Positions 40,870 through 50,704 of a stretch of 64,000 bases of DNA are shown here, piece by piece; position 1 is the stretch's first letter; the number at the start of each line of letters is the position of its first letter. The position numbers were made by a program, and so were the translations under genes. Under the pieces are notes generated by a model. That model was not told the DNA's origin. It ran no database searches and saw only the letters and a list, made by a program, of their open reading frames with translations. Source of the stretch: Thecamonas trahens ATCC 50062 (Eukaryota; Apusozoa; Apusomonadida; Apusomonadidae); assembly GCF_000142905.1 (NCBI RefSeq), contig NW_013657667.1:73722-137721 (forward strand). Reading direction: 5' to 3'.

Positions 40870-41566
40870 TTTTTGGGTTCTCGAGAGTCGAGTGAAAGAG
40901 AAGTCTGGCTCTCCGTGAGTGATCATAAACTATTCGTTGCACAATCGTTGCAACCGGCGGCTTCTTCTTTGCACCTTGAGCGGCAGTGGCGAAACGCCTG
41001 TAAGGTTTTGCCGACCCACCCTCCCCCGCCTCCTTCCGCCCCCCCCCCCCCCCCTCCCCCCTCATGACCTTGGTCTTGCCCTTGGCTGTCAGACTTGCAT
41101 AAACTACGGCAGTTCCAACCAATCTCCTGTGCTTCTTTCTCTGACCATTCGCTCAGCCCTGCCTGCTAAGCAGCGGCTGTTGTACCAGCGTGGGTGGCTC
41201 CGGGTACTTGTGGTGGAAAGGGCAAACGATGAAAAATATTGTGAGGCGGTCCTCGTGGTTAGGTGCGGAGGAGGAGAGAGGGGGGGTGGTCAAGAACTCC
41301 CTCGGCTAGAGGTCGGAGGTACGGGCTGAGAGCAATGAGCAATGCAAGCGAGGGTGGGCATGGTGTGATGGAGGGACTGCGTGGTGGATAGTGGACATGG
41401 GGCGGTACTTGGGCTGGCTGGGGCCTGGGTACATGGCGGTCTGTGGCGGTGCGGCGTTTAGCGCCGGTTGATCGGCAAAGGCAAGCGGCCGGCGGACGCG
41501 GTCAGCAAGGAGGGGGGGGGGGGGGGGGCGGGTGTGTGGTCAGGTTCATTGCAGGATGCAGCGCGG
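40870..41566. other. Intergenic region with C and G runs
   Basis: Lies upstream of the cysteine-rich gene and downstream of Arp3. It contains a C run (41039-41054) and a 16-base G run (41514-41528). Positions 41100-41250 are less GC-rich than the genes. No gene is supported. Confidence 0.45.
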
Positions 41567-43457
41567 TTAGGCGCCAGCGCCAAAGACCGGGTTGTGGCGG
41601 GCGAGCGACGGGCCGATCTCGTCGTACTGGGCCTTGGTGTGGCAGACGGTGTAGAACTCGGGGGTGGAGGAGAGCATGGAGCCGCCAAAGAAGACAGCGT
41701 TGCGCTGCATAGGGTACGAGATGACGTTGACCTCGATGGGCTTGGCCTTGATGCGGCCGCCGGAGAGCTCCTCGGAGACCTTGATGCGCTTGTCGACGGT
41801 GCGCTTGACGTCGCGCTGGAGACGGCGGCCAAAGTCCTTGAACATGGTCGAACCACCCGAGAGCACAATGTTCTTGTACAGCGGGCGGCGGACGTCGATG
41901 GGCGTGGCCTGGATCGAGGCGTCGACAACGGTGGGGAGCGGGGTAAGGAAGTCGGACGAGAAGATCTCCGGGTTGAAGAACAGCTCGGGGCCGAGGAAGC
42001 GCTCGTAGCCGACGTCGATGGTGAACGGCTTCTTGGTCCGCGGGTCGGCGCCCTCGTACTGCTTGATCCACTTGGCCGGGTCCTTGTCGTACTTGCTGAA
42101 CTCCTTGGCCACATCCGAGCACACGTACGAGAACATCTCCTTGACACGCTTGGCCACCTCCAGCGACTCGGACGGCGGAATCGCCGAGCCCTCGCGCTCG
42201 CGGAGCAGCTGCTGGATGAACGATGTGATGTCGCGCCCGGCCATCGGAATGTGCTTGATGGCAGAGCCGATGACGTAGCCCTCGGCGACCGGGATGACGT
42301 GCGTCACGCCATCACCCGAGTCAATCACCGTGCCCGTCAGCGTCCGCTCCGTCACCGCAGACGACGTCCACGACGCCGCAAGTGCAAGCACTGCCTGAAC
42401 CGCAATGTACAGCCCGGGCACGTTGAAAGTCTCGAACATGATCTCCGCAGTGTACTCGCGGTTCTCCGGCGGGTTGAGCGGCGGCTCGGTCAGGAGCACG
42501 TGGTGGTCCTCCGGCTCAGCACGCAGGTACTTGAAGAAGCACTGCTCCCAGAACCGCTCCATGTGGTCCCAGTTGTCGATCTGCCCGTGCCGGATCGGGT
42601 AGTACACCTGGTACGTGTTCTGGTGAGCGAGTGCCTCGTCGCCAATGTGGAAGTCAAGGTCCTCCAGTCCCTTGACCGTCGACGGGCCGCCACGCGCTCC
42701 CTTGTTCGACGCAGTCTCCTCGTTCGACGCAATCGCCGTCGGCACCACAAACTGCGGCTCCACGTTGCCGGCAAAGCCCATCTTGGTGTACCTGTCCATC
42801 CCGCGCCCGTCGTTTCCCAGTGAGTCTGCCTCGTCCTCCTCCCGCAGCCTGCCCAAGACCAACGAAAAAAATGCCAGGCGCAGCCTCACAATGACTCACC
42901 ATCACCACAAGAGCCTCCCGCGCCCGCTTGCCTAGCCTTTGGCCTCCTGGTCCGATGCCGGCCTTGTTACACTAGCAATAAACATTTCCACCTCCTCCCC
43001 TCCTCCCCCTCCCCTCGCACGCATGCCCCATCCCCCATCCCCACCACGAGCGACCGCTAATGCTGTCGACGAGGCGACGATGGCATTTTTTCTTGCGAAG
43101 CCGGCACCGCCCGTCGTCACCACCACAGCCAAGCCAGCCGCCCTCCCCCCCCTCTCCACGTTCTACGAACCACCCGACACCCAAGCCGGCCCCTATCCGT
43201 CAACTCCTTCCACCCTAGAGACTCTCCCTTCCGCTCGGCCCTCTAGGCTCCTCCCCACTCGCTCCATTCCCTCGCCAAAGTGGGTGACCAAGGCCACCGG
43301 CTTCCCCCGAACAGCTGCTCCCCCCGCGAGCCGCCACCGTCCCCACCCAACAGCAAGTGCCATACAGACCACATGCTCAGCTTCTCGCACCCATTTACAA
43401 CTCCAATACGTACCCGGTACCATTGTCAATGACCACTGCAGGCGGCTGTCCCGACAT
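41567..43457 (-). CDS. ACTR3: Actin-related protein 3, two exons
   Basis: Exon 1 (43457-43414) encodes [15 protein letters not shown], and exon 2 (42791-41567) continues [14 protein letters not shown], rebuilding the phosphate-1 loop ([14 protein letters not shown]) of the actin fold; 422 residues. Near-invariant Arp3 stretches follow: [79 protein letters not shown] and [20 protein letters not shown]. Arp3 pairs with Arp2 in the Arp2/3 complex that nucleates branched actin for lamellipodia, pseudopodia and endocytosis. A Ser/Asn/Gly insert ([19 protein letters not shown]) differs from other species at a known variable loop. Confidence 0.96.
42792..43413 (-). other. Intron of Arp3
   Basis: 622-bp phase 2 intron, GTACGT...ACAG, the longest complete intron in the window. 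Sense-strand G-rich tracts correspond to plus-strand 42993-43018 and 43142-43152. Confidence 0.85.
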
Positions 43458-43776
43458 GTTGCCAGTGCTGAGAGATGTGTGTCGTGGAGAGCGGGGCGAG
43501 CGGGTGGGGAAGGGAGGGGGGGGCAGAATGGGGGAGAAACGAGCTCGAGTGCCAAGCTGACGCTCGTTGGACAGTTTCATCACTGCCGGACAACTCCACG
43601 GCAACGATTGCGTGGCTATCAATGAGCTGAAAGTACTCAAGAAAGGCTACGTGGAGAAGGCAACATAGTAGATGATGCCATCGGCAAGGCGGCCCTAAAT
43701 TCTGCTGTCATCTGGCTGTCCCCTTGACTCTCCTGCTCGAAATCGCCAGCTGCTACTGCTGGGCTGGGCTGCCATA

Positions 43777-44178
43777 GTGGATGCTGTCTCTCGCCGCCTC
43801 GATCCGGCCACCAGCCAACCCCTCTCCCCTTCCCCCCCCCTCCCCCTCCACCACACCAGACCCACCACCTCCACCCACTCGATCACCACCTCACTCTCTT
43901 CTTCCCTTCTCCATTCTCCCCGCTCCGCTCCCTCTTCACCACCCGACCCACTGCAGGCCTCCCCACTCATCCATGCGCAAGTCTGCCAGCCGTGGCTCTC
44001 CCCCTCGTCGGGGCTCAAGGCGCTCTGGGCCGAGCAGAAGCCGTATGTCGTGGTGGCCGCCATTGTGGGCTTTGTCACATGGCTCATTCTCCACATCAAG
44101 TCGGCTCACAACTACGTCCCGCGCCATGAGCTCGTGGCAGAGGCTCTCGCTGTAGCATCCGACTCGTCGTCTTCATGA
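43777..44178 (+). CDS. Possible small single-span membrane protein
   Basis: The last 74 codons look real: QPWLSPSSGLKALWAEQKPY, one hydrophobic helix (VVVAAIVGFVTWLILHI), then KSAHNYVPRHELVAEALAVA. The preceding part is Pro/Ser/Thr-rich and C-rich at DNA level. A good acceptor (pyrimidine tract, CACTGCAG at 43949-43956) suggests the conserved part is a second exon starting at 43957 in phase 0, with exon 1 not identified. If unspliced, the start is 43777 and the protein has 133 residues. No family is recognised. Confidence 0.4.
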   Translation: MDAVSRRLDPATSQPLSPSPPLPLHHTRPTTSTHSITTSLSSSLLHSPRSAPSSPPDPLQASPLIHAQVCQPWLSPSSGLKALWAEQKPYVVVAAIVGFVTWLILHIKSAHNYVPRHELVAEALAVASDSSSS

Positions 44179-44375
44179 CAGTTCTGTATCATGTCCTCTC
44201 GCCCCGTGCTCTTGCTGCCGAGGCCACGTCATCGCCGTCGTCATCCGCTGGTGCCTCGACTCCTTCGGCGTCAACGCATCCGTCGGTCACCCCAATACTG
44301 TGCATCTGTGGTCCACCATGACGGATCGTCAGCCTACTCTCTAGCCCTTGTCTGTGCTAGCCTGGTAAACTCGAT

Positions 44376-45830
44376 TTACTCGTCCGTTCCAGAGCCACTC
44401 TCGTCGTACCCGTCGTCGTCGTACTCGTCGTCGTCGTACTCGTCGTCATCAGCATCATCATCATCATCGTCATCGTCGTCGTCATACTCATCATACTCGT
44501 CATACTCGTCATCCTCGCCCGACTTGTCATAGCTCTCATCGATACTACCGCTGCCGGCACCCGCGTCGCCGAGATCAGCGACAACCGACGCGAGGTTAGC
44601 CTTGATGGCGTCGATGTACATGGCAGTAACCTGGCCCTGCTCGGCCACCCGCGCCTCGGTGGCGTCGACGGCGGCACTACCAAGCTGCTGCTCGGCATCG
44701 GCAGCCGATGCAAGGGCGGCGTGCTCGGCTGCGTCGGCGGCGTCCGACAGCTCGTGCGCCTGTGCCAGCGACGCTGCCGAGAGGGCGCGGGCGTTGGCGG
44801 CCGCCGACTCGGCCACATCGACCGACGCGTGCCGACTCGGACTGCTGCTCATCGTAGAAGCCGGCGAGTCTGGACGATCGGGCGAGAGGACCATGGTCGA
44901 CTTGGGAATGACGCCCTTGGGCGACTTGGTGTAGAGCTTGCGGACCGCCGACGCGTACTCGGCACGCTTAGCAAGCTGCTCCGCAGCGCGCTTGCGGGCG
45001 ATCTTGCGACCATCGCGCTCGCGTTTCTCTTCCTCGATCACCTTTTGCGCACGCTTGCCCGTAAAGAACTTTGGCTTGCCCGCCGGCGCCGACGCCAGAC
45101 GAGCCGCACGGAGCTCGGCCATCCGGGCCTCTCGCGCCGCCGTCACCTTGGCCTCCCACGCCGCCATCTCCTTGGCGTCGAGGGGCTTGTTGCGCGCGTG
45201 CCGCATCTCCCGCACTCGCTGCTCCTCCTCCAGCTTGGGCAGAACCATCTTGCGCACGTACTCCTTCTCCATCCTCACCCACACCGGCTCGCGGTTGGCC
45301 CGCCGCGCCGCCATCCGTTGCGCCGCACGCCGGCCCAGACGGGCCTCACGCTCAGCGTTCCGCCTCTTACGCGCCTCCTCGGCCATCGCCACCTGTCGCG
45401 CCAGCAGCTCGCGCCGCTGCTCTACCGCTGCCGCCGTCTGCGCTTCCCGTGCGGCCTCCAGCGCCTCCAGCTCGGCCCGTGCCGCCGCCGCCCGCCGTGC
45501 CGCCTCGTTCTGCCGCTCCACACTTCGTCGCGCTTGCTCTCGGATCCGAAGCCGCGCCAGACGCATTCCCCGGGCCGCCGCGTCTTCCTCCTCACCGGCC
45601 CTTGCGCCTGCGCCAACACTCGGCCGCGCGCCACCGCCACCGCCACCGCCGCCACCGCCACTGCCGCCACCGCCGCCACCACCGCCGCCGCCACCGCCAC
45701 TGCCGCTGCCACCGAGCGTCGCCACCACAGCCTCAAACACCGAGCTCACCAGACCTGTACACACTTGCGCCACGGCCGGGTGTCTGGCTGCCACTGGGTG
45801 GTCTCCCGCTATCGCCATGCCTGCCTCCAC
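44376..45830 (-). CDS. Coiled-coil protein with acidic tail, unknown
   Basis: 484 residues. A short N-terminal domain (VAQVCTGLVSSVFEAVVATL) leads into a linker of two Gly12/Gly10 runs, then about 200 residues of Arg/Glu/Ala-rich coiled coil. It includes a distinctive stretch, VRMEKEYVRKMVLPKLEEEQ followed by REMRHARNKPLDAKEMAAWE, that has the look of a conserved motif. A Ser-rich segment with SPSR/SPDRP sites and an extremely acidic end (runs of Asp with DEYDDDEYDD) follow. The glycine and aspartate tracts are simple GGC and GAC/GAT repeats in the DNA. A cytoskeletal role is possible but not shown. Confidence 0.65.
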   Translation of the reverse strand: MEAGMAIAGDHPVAARHPAVAQVCTGLVSSVFEAVVATLGGSGSGGGGGGGGGGGGSGGGGGGGGGGARPSVGAGARAGEEEDAAARGMRLARLRIREQARRSVERQNEAARRAAAARAELEALEAAREAQTAAAVEQRRELLARQVAMAEEARKRRNAEREARLGRRAAQRMAARRANREPVWVRMEKEYVRKMVLPKLEEEQRVREMRHARNKPLDAKEMAAWEAKVTAAREARMAELRAARLASAPAGKPKFFTGKRAQKVIEEEKRERDGRKIARKRAAEQLAKRAEYASAVRKLYTKSPKGVIPKSTMVLSPDRPDSPASTMSSSPSRHASVDVAESAAANARALSAASLAQAHELSDAADAAEHAALASAADAEQQLGSAAVDATEARVAEQGQVTAMYIDAIKANLASVVADLGDAGAGSGSIDESYDKSGEDDEYDEYDEYDDDDDDDDDDADDDEYDDDEYDDDGYDESGSGTDE

Positions 45831-45907
45831 TCGGCCCCGAAGTCGGCGTCAAGTGCCACTCACTCGGCCGTTGGCCACCCCCTCATCATCATCTTTATCA
45901 AAACTCG

Positions 45908-48529
45908 CTACTCAAACTCGCCGGCCTCTTGGGCTTGGGCAAGGAGCAGCTCACGGACAACAAACGCGGTCGGATCGTCCGAGTCGTCGACTAGCGCTAC
46001 AGCGCCGAGTCCGGCTCCGATCCGCGACGCGACGTCGACCTTGAGCGGCGAGCCGAACGTCGCCCGCGACCGCTGTCGGATGGCCTGCAGCTGAAGATCG
46101 AGGCCGGCTGGCGTGTCGACAAGCACGTTGGACGATGCCATGCTCGACTCGTTCTTGGCCATGGCAGCCTCGCACTTTTGGACACACCGTGCGGCGGCGG
46201 TTGCCCGCGACCGCGCCTCAGGCCCGCCGCGTGCCAGCACCACTCGCGCCTGCAGGTAGTGGGCCTGCGCTAGCTCCGTCAGCGCACCGACCTTGCGCAG
46301 CGCCACCACCGCAGATTCCAGCGCCGCCTCGGCACGCTCCAGATTGGGCTCGGCGAACGCAAGCGCTGCCCGCGCCGAGACCAGATGGAACCGCCCACGC
46401 TCGTACAGCGGCGCGGCTTCGAGGACCAGCGGCGCGACAGAGGCCAGAAGCGACGCTGCCTTGGGCGCGTCGGCAAGCTCAACGTGGACGCCGGCGAGGG
46501 CAACCGCCACCATAGCGTGCAGCGGTGCGGCGTGGAAAGATTCGGCGAGCGTCAGCGCCATCAGCAGATGCTGCAGCGCGGTGACCGGCGAGCCTGCGGC
46601 GGCATGGACCTCGCCCTCGACCAGCTTGTACTCGGCGTGGGCCACGCTCCCAACCACGGCCTCAAGCGGCGGCAGCGCCCGCAGCGCTGCCGCCGTGTCC
46701 CCAGCGTGCACATGGACCCGCGCTACCCGCATCCGCGCGTCGAGCACGTGCTCGCGCGGCGACCGCGGGAGCGAGCCCATCGTCACCAGCGTTGTCGCGT
46801 ACCGCAGCGCCACCGTGAGGCTTCCACGCATCAACGCTGCTTCGTACGCCAGCACCAGCGCGGTTCGATACCACACAACGAGCGCGTCGACCGAGCGCGA
46901 GACAAGCAACGTCTCCAGCCGCAACAACGACTCAAAAGCGAGGTGAAAGCCGCCCTCGTGCAGAGCAAGGATGAGCGCGAGCTGGCAGTGCGCAGACGCC
47001 ACATCAGTGTCGCGCCCATGCGCTGTGTAGTGCTCGAGCTGCGTCTGGATCTCCAGCTTGGCCAGAGCCAACGCGCCGTACTCGAGCCACATAGCCGACC
47101 GTGTGGCCAAGACGAGGCCGGCCAACGGCGCGAGACCCGCATTGGCGCACACCTGCTGTGCGGTCCGCAGGTAGGCCTCGACCGCCAGCGGCGCCGTCTC
47201 GGACCGCTGCGCCGCGTCCGAGAGCAGCACTGCCGTCGGCCGCTGCGGCACGGATGCAGCGTGCTGTGCCAGCGCCACCGCTGCCACGGCATTGAGCTCA
47301 GGCAGCGAGAGCGAGGCTCCGCGGACGAGTGCACGTTGCAGCAGCGTCGCCTGCTCGCTTGCCGACGGCGCAAGCTGTTGCAGCCACATCAGCGCCTCGA
47401 CAAGACACCGCGCATCGTGGGCCTCCTGCGCAATCTGCACTGTCTCCAGCAGCGCCAGCCGCGCGAGATCGCCGTGGCCGAAGCGGACGTGGACCGCTGC
47501 CAAATTGAGCACCGCGTACGGCAGCAAGTTACTCGCGAGTGGTGACGGCGTGAGCACACCGGGTACTGCTAGCGGGCGCACCGTCAGCCTCGCGCCCCTC
47601 CCCGCCCGGCGCCCGCCTCCCGCCTCGCATGCCGCCGCGTGGATGGCATAGTCAAAGTACCGGTGAGCAGCCTCAAGTGCGCCTGGGTACTCGTTGCACT
47701 CGAGCGCCTCTAGAAACGCCGCCTGCGACTGGGTTCGGGCGTCGTCCGGCAGCAGCGGATCAGCCGCGCGCTCGGGCTCGTCGTTGCGAAGAACCGAGTT
47801 GAGAAACTCGATGTGCGAGTCCTTGTAAGCCACAATGGCCCGCCACAGCCGGGTCATGCCGTCAAACGAGAGCTTGTTAAAGGTTAACAGCTGTCGGCGG
47901 ACAAACAAGCCCATGACCGAGTCAAGCTTGAGCCGGCCGTCTGCCACCGAGTAGTGCCCGTCGGCCTTGAGCATCTCACCCAGCGCCGCAAACGTGTCCA
48001 GCAGCGCGTCCGGCGATTCGGATAGCGTCATCAGCAGCGTTAGCAGTCGATCGCATAGCATCGAGCCACGATTGACAACCTGGATCCGCCGATAAAGATA
48101 GGCCAGCCCATGATCCTCATTGACCTCATCCGACTGGAAGCGTCGCCGATCGACCACCCCCCCATCGCGCCAACCCGCCGACCGCACCAACCAGCCGACC
48201 GCGCCGACCAAAGTCATACCATCACCCGTCATGGGTAAGTCTCCTCCCCTCTCCTCTACTTGCGGTGCACACATGCTCATGGTAGGCATGCACACCTTTC
48301 CCCCTCCTCCTCCAGCCGGCCCAGCCGGCCCAGCCCGCCCAGCCCGCCCGGCGTTTGGCGCGCAGCCCTCCCTTCCTCCCTCCTCCCTCCCCCTCGTCAC
48401 CACACATACCTCCAGCTCACGGACAAGGAACAGGGCAAGGTCGCTGGATCCTGTGTTCTCCACATAGTACTGCACAAGGCCAAGAAGAGCCACCTTGTGT
48501 GGTGTGAGGCACTTGACGCGGTCAAGCAT
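45908..48529 (-). CDS. ANAPC5: Anaphase-promoting complex subunit 5, two exons
   Basis: Exon 1 48529-48410 and exon 2 48133-45908 give 781 residues. The splice removes an in-frame Gly/Arg/Pro-rich stretch that no APC5 has and joins LVRELE to SDEVNEDHGLAYLYRR. The start at 48529 (MLDRVKCLTPHKVALLGLVQ) matches the family's N-terminal block; an in-frame ATG at 48712 would add 61 unlike residues. Family features are LFVRRQLLTFNKLSFDGMTR, FLEALECNEYPGALEAAHRY and YAVLNLAAVHVRFGHGDLAR, then TPR-type helical repeats to the end. APC5 is a scaffold of the platform of the APC/C ubiquitin ligase that degrades cyclins and securin. The stop is 77 bp from the coiled-coil gene's start. Confidence 0.88.
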   Translation of the reverse strand: MLDRVKCLTPHKVALLGLVQYYVENTGSSDLALFLVRELEVCVVTRGREEGGREGCAPNAGRAGRAGPAGPAGGGGGKVCMPTMSMCAPQVEERGGDLPMTGDGMTLVGAVGWLVRSAGWRDGGVVDRRRFQSDEVNEDHGLAYLYRRIQVVNRGSMLCDRLLTLLMTLSESPDALLDTFAALGEMLKADGHYSVADGRLKLDSVMGLFVRRQLLTFNKLSFDGMTRLWRAIVAYKDSHIEFLNSVLRNDEPERAADPLLPDDARTQSQAAFLEALECNEYPGALEAAHRYFDYAIHAAACEAGGGRRAGRGARLTVRPLAVPGVLTPSPLASNLLPYAVLNLAAVHVRFGHGDLARLALLETVQIAQEAHDARCLVEALMWLQQLAPSASEQATLLQRALVRGASLSLPELNAVAAVALAQHAASVPQRPTAVLLSDAAQRSETAPLAVEAYLRTAQQVCANAGLAPLAGLVLATRSAMWLEYGALALAKLEIQTQLEHYTAHGRDTDVASAHCQLALILALHEGGFHLAFESLLRLETLLVSRSVDALVVWYRTALVLAYEAALMRGSLTVALRYATTLVTMGSLPRSPREHVLDARMRVARVHVHAGDTAAALRALPPLEAVVGSVAHAEYKLVEGEVHAAAGSPVTALQHLLMALTLAESFHAAPLHAMVAVALAGVHVELADAPKAASLLASVAPLVLEAAPLYERGRFHLVSARAALAFAEPNLERAEAALESAVVALRKVGALTELAQAHYLQARVVLARGGPEARSRATAAARCVQKCEAAMAKNESSMASSNVLVDTPAGLDLQLQAIRQRSRATFGSPLKVDVASRIGAGLGAVALVDDSDDPTAFVVRELLLAQAQEAGEFE
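48134..48409 (-). other. Intron of APC5
   Basis: 276-bp phase 0 intron, GTATGT...CCAG. It has no in-frame stop, so it reads as coding. It is purine-rich after the donor (GAGGGGGAGGGAGGAGGG) with a 7-base G run near the acceptor. Confidence 0.85.
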
Positions 48530-48705
48530 GCCTCGCTCCCCCCGCCTGACGACCGAGTCGAGTGTGGAGGTTGGAGAGGGGGGGGGGCGGACGATGGTCG
48601 GCCGAGGCAGCACTGCGGCAGGCAGAGAGGGTTTTGTGTTTGAAAATGACTCATCCATTGCATCCACTGTCATGCCACAGAGTCGACAACATGGCTCGAC
48701 ATGGA

Positions 48706-50160
48706 TCAGCACTTGCAGGCATCCTGATGGGCGCCTGGGATGGAGGGGCAGGCGAGGGCGGTGACGTCGAAGATCGAGGTCGGGACGGCCGAGAAGCCTG
48801 CGGCGACGACGGGCAGGCCGTGGAAAACCGCGACGTGCAGGGAAAAGTCCAGCTTCGGCTCCTTGATGGTCACGCCGTCGATGGGAGGGATAGGAATGAC
48901 CATGTCGGCGAGCTTGGCGTTGAGCGCGACGACCTCCTTGGCTGCCGCGCCTTTGATGGCATCGGCGACAAAGGCCGACACGTTGCCGACCTTGAGCGAG
49001 AGCAGCGAGGCCGAGGCCTCAAATCCGGCGCGCGAGGCGTTGTACACCACTGAGACGCCGGCCAGGGCGTCAAAGGTGGGCGCGCCGAAGAAGTTGCCGC
49101 CGAGGTAGATACTTGCCGACGCGTTAACCTGGATGGTCATGTCCGCGGCGACAGCGGCCGGGCCAAAGGTGACCACAGGGGCAGCGGTGACCTTGGCATT
49201 ACCAGTCAGCGCTTGGCCGAGTACCGTCGCGTTGATGACCATCTGCAGCTTGCCGGCCTTCCACAGCGCCCATGCAACGTTTGACGCCAGCGCATCCGAG
49301 ATTGCAAACGCGGCCTGGCTCGACGGCGCCGAGACAAGCGGCGTGAGATCCGGCAGCGGGCCAGCTGGCTTGAACGGCGCCGGCAAATGCTGACCAGACG
49401 CAACGTCCGCAACAGCGACATCGGCGTCTATGATCAGCCCGTCCTTGCCGTTGAACGATGCGCCGGCAGCGTCAAATATCCACGCCAGCCCGATAGTCTC
49501 GTCGACCACATGGGCATACGGGATTTTGGCAGCGATGCGGGCAAGTGCGGCGTCCATGGCCTTGCTCACGGCGGCCTTGGCCACGGCTTCGATGCTCGCC
49601 ACGTCGTCGCGAATCTTGTCGGCAATCTTGGAGCAGAGCGAGACGGTCGGCAGCGTGACGGCCACCGAGACCTCGTTCGCCGCCAGAGCAACGTGCCCGT
49701 CAGTAGCAACAGTCAGCGCCGTGCCGAGCCCACCCTTGGCCTCAACCACAACCTCGGCCGATCCCGAGCAGCCAAATAGCTTGCTGCATCCGCCGACGAT
49801 CTCGCGAGCACAGAGCCGGTAGCCCGAGGTGTAGGTGATGCCGGCCGTGTAGCCGATGGCCAAGCCCGAGGCGTCGCCGGTCTCCACCGCCAGCTCCAGC
49901 TGCAGGCCCGAAAGCTTCTGGCTCTGCAGGCAGAGATGGACGGTCTTGGCGCCGACGTTGTCGTAGCAGCAATCGGACGGGACCTCCATGAGTGCCGTTA
50001 CATCGGCCACAATGGTGGCGTGCTCGGCCTGGAGGAGGGCGTTCATGGCCGAGGCAGGTAGGCCAAAGCCGCCCGAGGGGATGCCCTCTGCCACAGTCGC
50101 CCACACGACGACCATGGTCACAGCAACTGCCGCCATCAGCGAGCTTGTCGTCTTCACCAT
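48706..50160 (-). CDS. BPI/LBP-like secreted lipid-binding protein
   Basis: 484 residues from the ATG at 50160, which directly precedes a signal peptide (SSLMAAVAVTMVVVWATVAEG). The longer frame upstream only translates the 22-bp minisatellite. The mature protein is rich in Ala/Val and predicted beta, with two long halves as in the BPI/LBP/PLTP fold. The second half has SQAAFAISDALASNVAWALW and VALNAKLADMVIPIPPIDGV, resembling the conserved start and end of the BPI C-terminal barrel. Cysteines cluster in the first half (PSDCCYDN, HLCLQ, CSKLFGCS). BPI family proteins bind phospholipid or lipopolysaccharide, so in a bacterivorous protist a role in handling bacterial lipids is plausible, but that is inference. 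Confidence 0.7.
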   Translation of the reverse strand: MVKTTSSLMAAVAVTMVVVWATVAEGIPSGGFGLPASAMNALLQAEHATIVADVTALMEVPSDCCYDNVGAKTVHLCLQSQKLSGLQLELAVETGDASGLAIGYTAGITYTSGYRLCAREIVGGCSKLFGCSGSAEVVVEAKGGLGTALTVATDGHVALAANEVSVAVTLPTVSLCSKIADKIRDDVASIEAVAKAAVSKAMDAALARIAAKIPYAHVVDETIGLAWIFDAAGASFNGKDGLIIDADVAVADVASGQHLPAPFKPAGPLPDLTPLVSAPSSQAAFAISDALASNVAWALWKAGKLQMVINATVLGQALTGNAKVTAAPVVTFGPAAVAADMTIQVNASASIYLGGNFFGAPTFDALAGVSVVYNASRAGFEASASLLSLKVGNVSAFVADAIKGAAAKEVVALNAKLADMVIPIPPIDGVTIKEPKLDFSLHVAVFHGLPVVAAGFSAVPTSIFDVTALACPSIPGAHQDACKC

Positions 50161-50264
50161 GACTATGCCTAACAGACGAGACAATTGGTGTGTCGTCCGT
50201 CTTGTTGTAGTGCTGCTGTGTTGGTGGCAGGGGGGACGGCAGGCCGTTGCCGACACGCAGCTCG

Positions 50265-50590
50265 CCGGCTGGCCACACATCGCCCGTAGGCTGGTCACAC
50301 ATCGCCCGTAGGCTGGCCACACATCGCCCGTAGGCTGGTCACACATCGCCCGTAGGCTGGTCACACATCGCCCGTAGGCTGGCCACACATCGCCCGTAGG
50401 CTGGTCACACATCGCCCGTAGGCTGGCCACACATCGCCCGTAGGCTGGCCACACATCGCCCGTAGGCTGGCCACACATCGCCCGTAGGCTGGTCATACAT
50501 CGCCCGTAGGCTGGCCACACATCGCCCGTAGGCTGGTCATACATCGCCCGTAGGCTGGCCACACATCGCCCGTAGGCTGGTCATACACCG
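50265..50590. repeat. 22-bp minisatellite, about 15 copies
   Basis: Head-to-tail units CCCGTAGGCTGGTCACACATCG with transitions that alternate between GGTCACAC, GGCCACAC and GGTCATAC. It lies between the divergent BPI-like and MTR3-like genes. There is no spacer between units. On the minus strand three units equal one 22-codon period, which produces a spurious repetitive open frame. Confidence 0.95.
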
Positions 50591-50704
50591 ACGCCCACCC
50601 CTCCGCGCCCATCGGCCGGATCCATCACCGCACACACTTCTCCCTACAGCCCCACCAGCCGCCCACCAGCCACCTACACCTTTCTCGTCACATATACCTG
50701 AGTC

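Noticed and set aside
41468..42823. 451-codon plus-strand open frame
   Set aside because: Antisense to Arp3, with no domain of its own.
48230..48245. Plus-strand GGTAAGT resembling a perfect splice donor
   Set aside because: It lies within the minus-strand APC5 intron and no plus-strand exon is supported around it.
48134..48409. In-frame Gly/Arg/Pro-rich insert in APC5
   Set aside because: Bounded by GTATGT and CCAG in phase 0; removing it restores family alignment, so it is an intron.
50161..50562. Repetitive N-terminal extension of the BPI-like frame
   Set aside because: It is the minus-strand translation of the minisatellite; a proper signal peptide starts at 50160.
50265..50590. CRISPR-like direct repeats of 22 bp
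   Set aside because: Units are directly adjacent with no spacers, and the genome is eukaryotic with introns.
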